A stretch of 35,121 bases of DNA from Pseudophaeobacter leonis. GTDB taxonomy: Bacteria > Pseudomonadota > Alphaproteobacteria > Rhodobacterales > Rhodobacteraceae. The position numbers were made by a program, and so were the translations under genes. Position 1 is the stretch's first letter, and every line of letters begins with the position of its first letter. The stretch covers positions 1 to 35,121 of the forward strand of contig NZ_MWVJ01000032.1 of NCBI RefSeq assembly GCF_002087335.1. Direction: 5' to 3'. Shown here in pieces: positions 31,916 to 35,121 of this stretch. Under the pieces are notes generated by a model. The model ran no database searches, was not told where the DNA came from, and was given only the letters and a program-made list of their open reading frames with translations.

Positions 31916-32656
31916 ATGGAAGAACCCCACGACAAAAGACTGACCGAATTTGCGCTGATCCAGCTGTTGCCCAACATCATGACTGTGGGCGCAATCTGCG
32001 CAGGCCTGTCGGCCATTCGCTTTGGTGTGCAGGGCAACTATGTGCTGGCGGTGCAACTGATCCTCGCGGCGGCCCTTTTGGATGGGCTGGACGGGCGCCT
32101 TGCCCGCGCGCTTGGCAGTGACAGCAAAATGGGTGCTGAGCTGGATTCGCTGGCGGATTTCCTGAACTTTGGCGTGGCAGCCCCTTTGGTGATCTATTTC
32201 TGGGCCCTGCAGGACATGAGCAATGCCGGGTGGATCTCGGTGCTGGTATTTTCTGTCTGCTGCGTGGTGCGGCTGGCGCGGTTCAATGTTGCGACCAAAT
32301 CCGAAGAAGCAAGCGAGGTTGCCAGTGGCTATTTTGTCGGCATCCCCTCGCCGGCCGGGGCTCTTTTGGCGATGTTGCCCATGTTTATCGCGTTTTCCTT
32401 TGATGCGGGCACTGGCTTTCCGAAACTTCTGATCTGCTTTCATATGGTTGTCATTGGGTTGCTGATGATCAGCCGTATCCCGACCTGGTCGCCCAAGCTG
32501 GTCCGTATCTCACGCGAGAATGTGAAATACTTTCTGGTCGCCTGTGCGTTTGCGGGCGCTGCGGTTCTGACCTACGCCTGGACGACGTTGGTTGTTCTTT
32601 GCATCAGCTACGTGGTGCTGGTGATCTGGGGATTGATCACAAAGCCGTCGGAATAA
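31916..32656 (+). CDS. pssA: CDP-diacylglycerol-serine O-phosphatidyltransferase
   Basis: Makes phosphatidylserine, the precursor of phosphatidylethanolamine, at the inner membrane. The 246-residue protein carries the CDP-alcohol phosphotransferase signature D59-G60-x2-A63-R64-x8-G73-x3-D77-x3-D81. Six or so hydrophobic helices follow, ending with VLCISYVVLVIWGLI. The psd gene often paired with it is not upstream here; a 369-bp non-coding gap with hairpins is. The ribosome site before ATG 31916 is weak. The downstream hairpin (32661-32685) separates it from the convergent sfsA. Confidence 0.92.
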   Translation: MEEPHDKRLTEFALIQLLPNIMTVGAICAGLSAIRFGVQGNYVLAVQLILAAALLDGLDGRLARALGSDSKMGAELDSLADFLNFGVAAPLVIYFWALQDMSNAGWISVLVFSVCCVVRLARFNVATKSEEASEVASGYFVGIPSPAGALLAMLPMFIAFSFDAGTGFPKLLICFHMVVIGLLMISRIPTWSPKLVRISRENVKYFLVACAFAGAAVLTYAWTTLVVLCISYVVLVIWGLITKPSE

Positions 32657-32660
32657 GCCC

Positions 32661-32685
32661 GGCACCTGGCGAGCGCCTTTGTGCC
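32661..32685. terminator. Hairpin between pssA and sfsA
   Basis: GGCAC-ct-GGCG-ag-CGCC-ttt-GTGCC can fold as a two-part stem just after the pssA stop. A 14-bp tandem duplication follows at 32689-32716. Confidence 0.45.
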
Positions 32686-32688
32686 ATC

Positions 32689-32716
32689 CAGTTTGTGCTA
32701 TGCAGTTTGCGCTATC
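32689..32716 (+). repeat. 14-bp tandem duplication between pssA and sfsA
   Basis: CAGTTTGTGCTATG (32689-32702) and CAGTTTGCGCTATC (32703-32716) are adjacent with two mismatches. Confidence 0.75.
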
Positions 32717-32790
32717 CATCCTGAAGACACATGCGGTTCGGCGGAGGTTCAACGCTTCAGGGACTGAGCGCGGCGGAAAGACCCGCCTCT

Positions 32791-33531
32791 CTAATCCCCT
32801 TCTGTTTCCGCATCAGCGACGGCATCAGGCACACCCATATCTATTGGCGCAGAGAGGGTGATTTCAGTCGGGCTGATCCGGGTTGTGTAAACCAGCCGCT
32901 CAACACCGTGCAGCTGGGCTGCATCAAAGGCCTGCGCATAGGCGGGGCCGATGTCTGCGGCCAGCTGAAAGCGCTGGCAATCGGTGCGTTGCACCAGATA
33001 CAGCATGACGGCCCGGTGGCCTTGCTTGGTCATCCTGACCAATTCACCCAGATGTTTTGTGCCGCGTTTGGTCACGCTATCGGGGAATTCGGCCAGCCCG
33101 GCCTGGCGCATCAGGGTGACGCTTTTGATTTCAACGTAGCAGTCGGGCAGGCCGGGCTGCGTCAGCAAAAAGTCGATACGGCTGTTATCACCGTATTTCA
33201 CTTCGGGCCGGACCGTGTGATAGGCGGCCAGTTCAGCAATTTCCTGCGCCTCAAGGGCTTCACGTAAAGCGCGGTTGGGAACTGAGGTATCGACACCGGT
33301 GAAATGGCCGTTCTCATGTTCAACTAGGCGCCAGCCGTAGTTCAGCTTTTTCTTTGGGTCATCATTGGGTTCCAGCCAGACAGTCATGCCCGGCTCAGCC
33401 AGTCCCATCATTGAGCCCGGGTTGGCGCAATGGGCGGTGATCTCGCGCCCGTCCTGCAGCAGGCAGTCGGCAAGAAAGCGTTTGTAACGCCGGATCAGAG
33501 TGGCGCGGATCAGGGGGGTGTTGAATTTCAT
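32791..33531 (-). CDS. sfsA: SfsA family nuclease-like protein
   Basis: A 246-residue SfsA protein (sugar fermentation stimulation; likely a DNA-binding PD-(D/E)XK-type nuclease). It opens MKFNTPLIRATLIRRYKRFL and ADCLLQDGREITAHCANPGS, both family signatures, and later has SRIDFLLTQPGLPDCYVEIK with the nuclease Asp, Glu and Lys. RGTKHLGELVRM is also typical. The usual family start is ATG 33531, but its upstream is C-rich without a ribosome site. ATG 33582, 17 codons earlier, is preceded by TGAGGAAC, a good site, so a longer protein is possible. It converges with pssA. Confidence 0.92.
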   Translation of the reverse strand: MKFNTPLIRATLIRRYKRFLADCLLQDGREITAHCANPGSMMGLAEPGMTVWLEPNDDPKKKLNYGWRLVEHENGHFTGVDTSVPNRALREALEAQEIAELAAYHTVRPEVKYGDNSRIDFLLTQPGLPDCYVEIKSVTLMRQAGLAEFPDSVTKRGTKHLGELVRMTKQGHRAVMLYLVQRTDCQRFQLAADIGPAYAQAFDAAQLHGVERLVYTTRISPTEITLSAPIDMGVPDAVADAETEGD

Positions 33532-33737
33532 GGGGGTTTTGCTATCGCACCTGAGGCGAATGTCAATCTGGTGTCGTGCCATGTTCCTCAGTCTGTTGCG
33601 ACCTTAAGGGCAAACAGCCGGATCCGGCAGGAAACTTGCCATCCGGGTCCCCTGAGACGGGATGCCCGCTTGCTCCTGATGCCAGAGCAGCTATCTTGCG
33701 GCCAAGGTGACAAGATTGAGCCGTAAATAGGAGAGAG

Positions 33738-34463
33738 ATGATGCCCAACCCCAGTGCCGCGATGCTGGTCATCGGTGATGAAATCCTGTCCGGGCGGACC
33801 CGCGATACCAATACGCATTTTTTGGCCGGTGAGCTGACCAAACAGGGCATCGACCTGAAAGAAGTGCGGGTGGTCAGTGATGAGGCACCGGTTATTGTCG
33901 CAGCGGTTCAGGCGCTCAGCGCTTTGTACGATCATGTCTTTACCAGTGGCGGTATCGGCCCCACCCATGATGACATCACCGCCGACTGCATCGCCCAGGC
34001 CTTTGAGGCGCATATTGATGTGCGCGACGATGCCCGGGCCATTCTGGCGGCGCATTACGCCAATTCCGGGCAAGAGCTGAACACGGCCCGCCTGCGCATG
34101 GCGCGCATTCCCGATGGGGCCGCGCTGATCGACAATCCGGTCTCTTCGGCGCCGGGGTTCACTCTGGGCAATGTGCATGTGATGGCGGGGGTGCCAACCG
34201 TTTTTCAGGCCATGGTGGCCAGTGTGCTGCCGGGGCTGACCGGTGGGGCGCCGCTGTTGTCGCAAAGCCTGCGGGTAATGCGCGGTGAGGGCGATATTGC
34301 GGCCTTCCTGTCTGATCTCGCCGCGCGCCATAGCGATCTGTCGATTGGCTGCTACCCATTTCAGCACAATGGAGCCTATGGCGCCAATGTCGTCATCCGG
34401 GGCCATAATGGCGCCGGCGTTGATGCGGCAATGCGGGAGCTGGCGCAGGAGGTGGGGCTATGA
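33738..34463 (+). CDS. Molybdopterin-binding-fold protein (CinA N-terminal / YfaY-like)
   Basis: A 241-residue protein of the MoaB/Mog fold, similar to the N-terminal domain of CinA. AAMLVIGDEILSGRTRDTNT and HVFTSGGIGPTHDDITADCI are the two binding motifs; GFTLGNVHVMAGVPTVFQAM is the third. The C-terminal amidase domain of full CinA is absent, as in the stand-alone COG1058 proteins. Its role is uncertain: ADP-ribose pyrophosphatase activity is known for some CinA members. It overlaps the next gene by four bases (ATGA). Confidence 0.87.
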   Translation: MMPNPSAAMLVIGDEILSGRTRDTNTHFLAGELTKQGIDLKEVRVVSDEAPVIVAAVQALSALYDHVFTSGGIGPTHDDITADCIAQAFEAHIDVRDDARAILAAHYANSGQELNTARLRMARIPDGAALIDNPVSSAPGFTLGNVHVMAGVPTVFQAMVASVLPGLTGGAPLLSQSLRVMRGEGDIAAFLSDLAARHSDLSIGCYPFQHNGAYGANVVIRGHNGAGVDAAMRELAQEVGL

Positions 34464-35121
34464 GTACAGCCGCCACGCTTACGGATCCAAAATACTACGC
34501 TGTGGTCGAGGCCACCTGGCCCTGCGCGGCCAAACGCTCACTGGGGCCGGTGACACTGCGCGAGGGACAGGGCGGCGGCAGCCGGGTGTCGGCCTCCAGC
34601 GTCGAGACCGCAGAGAGTGACGCCGAGATTAGTGAGGCCGAGATCAGTGCCGCTGAAGACGCGATGCGGGCCATGGGGCAGGAGTGCCTCTTTATGATCT
34701 ACGATGGGCAGGATGCACTGGATGCGCAGCTTGCCGCGCGCGGGTATCTGGTGAAGGATCCGGTCAACCTCTGGACCTGTCCGATTGCGAATTTGATGGA
34801 TGTTGAGATCCCCCGGGTCACAACCTTTGCGCTGTGGTCACCGCTGGAAATCCAGCGCGAGATCTGGATCGCGGGTGGTATCGGCCCCGAACGGCAGGCC
34901 GTGATGCAGCGCGCAGCTGCCCCAAAGGCCGCCTTGCTGGGGCGCTACGATGACAAACCGGCCGGCGCGGGTTTTGTCGCGGTGCATGATGGGGTTGCCA
35001 TGGTGCATGCGCTGGAAATCCTGCCGCACCAGCGCCGACGTGGCATGGGCGTCTGGATGATGCGCCAGGCGGCTTTTTGGGCGGCAGAACACGGCGCCAC
35101 CGAGATGGCGGTGCTGTGCAC
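34460..35121 (+). CDS. GNAT-family N-acetyltransferase, cut by the window end
   Basis: At least 220 residues, running off the right edge. The C-terminal part holds a GNAT acetyl-CoA loop: GFVAVHDGVAMVHALEILPH then QRRRGMGVWMMRQAAFWAAE, the Q/RxxGxG/A motif of the family. The N-terminal part is an extra domain with WPCAAKRSLGPVTLREGQGG and an acidic tandem repeat (DAEIS, EAEIS at 34619-34648). The start is fixed by the ATGA overlap with the CinA-like gene, so the two are likely translated together. The acceptor is unknown. Confidence 0.8.
   Translation, partial: MSTAATLTDPKYYAVVEATWPCAAKRSLGPVTLREGQGGGSRVSASSVETAESDAEISEAEISAAEDAMRAMGQECLFMIYDGQDALDAQLAARGYLVKDPVNLWTCPIANLMDVEIPRVTTFALWSPLEIQREIWIAGGIGPERQAVMQRAAAPKAALLGRYDDKPAGAGFVAVHDGVAMVHALEILPHQRRRGMGVWMMRQAAFWAAEHGATEMAVLC
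34619..34648 (+). repeat. 15-bp tandem duplication in the GNAT gene
   Basis: GACGCCGAGATTAGT and GAGGCCGAGATCAGT are adjacent with two mismatches and encode DAEIS and EAEIS. Confidence 0.75.

Overview
The window looks like chromosomal DNA of an alphaproteobacterium of the Roseobacter/Rhodobacter group (Rhodobacteraceae). The basis is the high-GC codon use and families and neighbourhoods typical of that group: an RpoE-ChrR pair beside fatty-acid-modifying genes, leuCD apart from leuB, rsfS-rlmH, glcDEF and gabD. This is a judgement from protein resemblance; no 16S, tRNA or phylogenetic marker is present. I see no insertion sequence, prophage, integron or CRISPR array.

Layout. (1) 1-850: an orphan periplasmic solute-binding protein with its terminator. 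(2) 1.1-8.9 kb: a stress module. An ECF sigma factor (RpoE) and its zinc anti-sigma factor ChrR face two divergent transcription units. Leftward are an SDR oxidoreductase and a DUF1365 protein. Rightward are a FAD amine-oxidase-like enzyme, a cyclopropane-synthase-like SAM methylase, a chalcone-isomerase-like protein, an MFS transporter and a DUF3833 protein. Three copies of one promoter pattern (TGATCC-N17-GTA) precede the sigma gene and both units. In Rhodobacter sphaeroides the equivalent RpoE-ChrR regulon answers singlet oxygen and includes genes for methylated and furan fatty acids, so I read this as a membrane-lipid defence against singlet oxygen. (3) 9-10.7 kb: a Na+/phosphate-cotransporter-like protein. 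(4) 10.8-18.5 kb, mostly leftward: leuB, a LysR regulator divergent from a sugar-epimerase-like gene, a secreted endonuclease/phosphatase-like protein, a membrane protein, then leuD and leuC. (5) 18.8-20.4 kb: rsfS, rlmH and a small exported protein. (6) 20.5-24.5 kb: the glycolate oxidase operon glcDEF behind a perfect 21-bp palindrome. (7) 24.6-27.5 kb: a secreted trypsin-like protease, an Hsp20 chaperone, a TetR regulator with two matching operators, and a globin. (8) 27.6-31.5 kb: an aldehyde dehydrogenase (GabD type), an alpha/beta hydrolase and creatinase. (9) 31.9-35.1 kb: pssA, sfsA, a CinA/MoaB-fold protein and a GNAT protein cut by the window end.

Two patterns cut across the genes. 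Between 6.8 and 21.2 kb seven genes carry reading-frame breaks (chalcone-isomerase-like, MFS, leuB, LysR, membrane protein, small exported protein, glcD). Because housekeeping genes are hit and single-base repair restores family length, sequence error is the leading explanation, although the MFS gene also has an in-frame stop. Second, more than ten short near-perfect tandem duplications with units of 12-18 bp (mostly 15) are scattered through coding and non-coding DNA.
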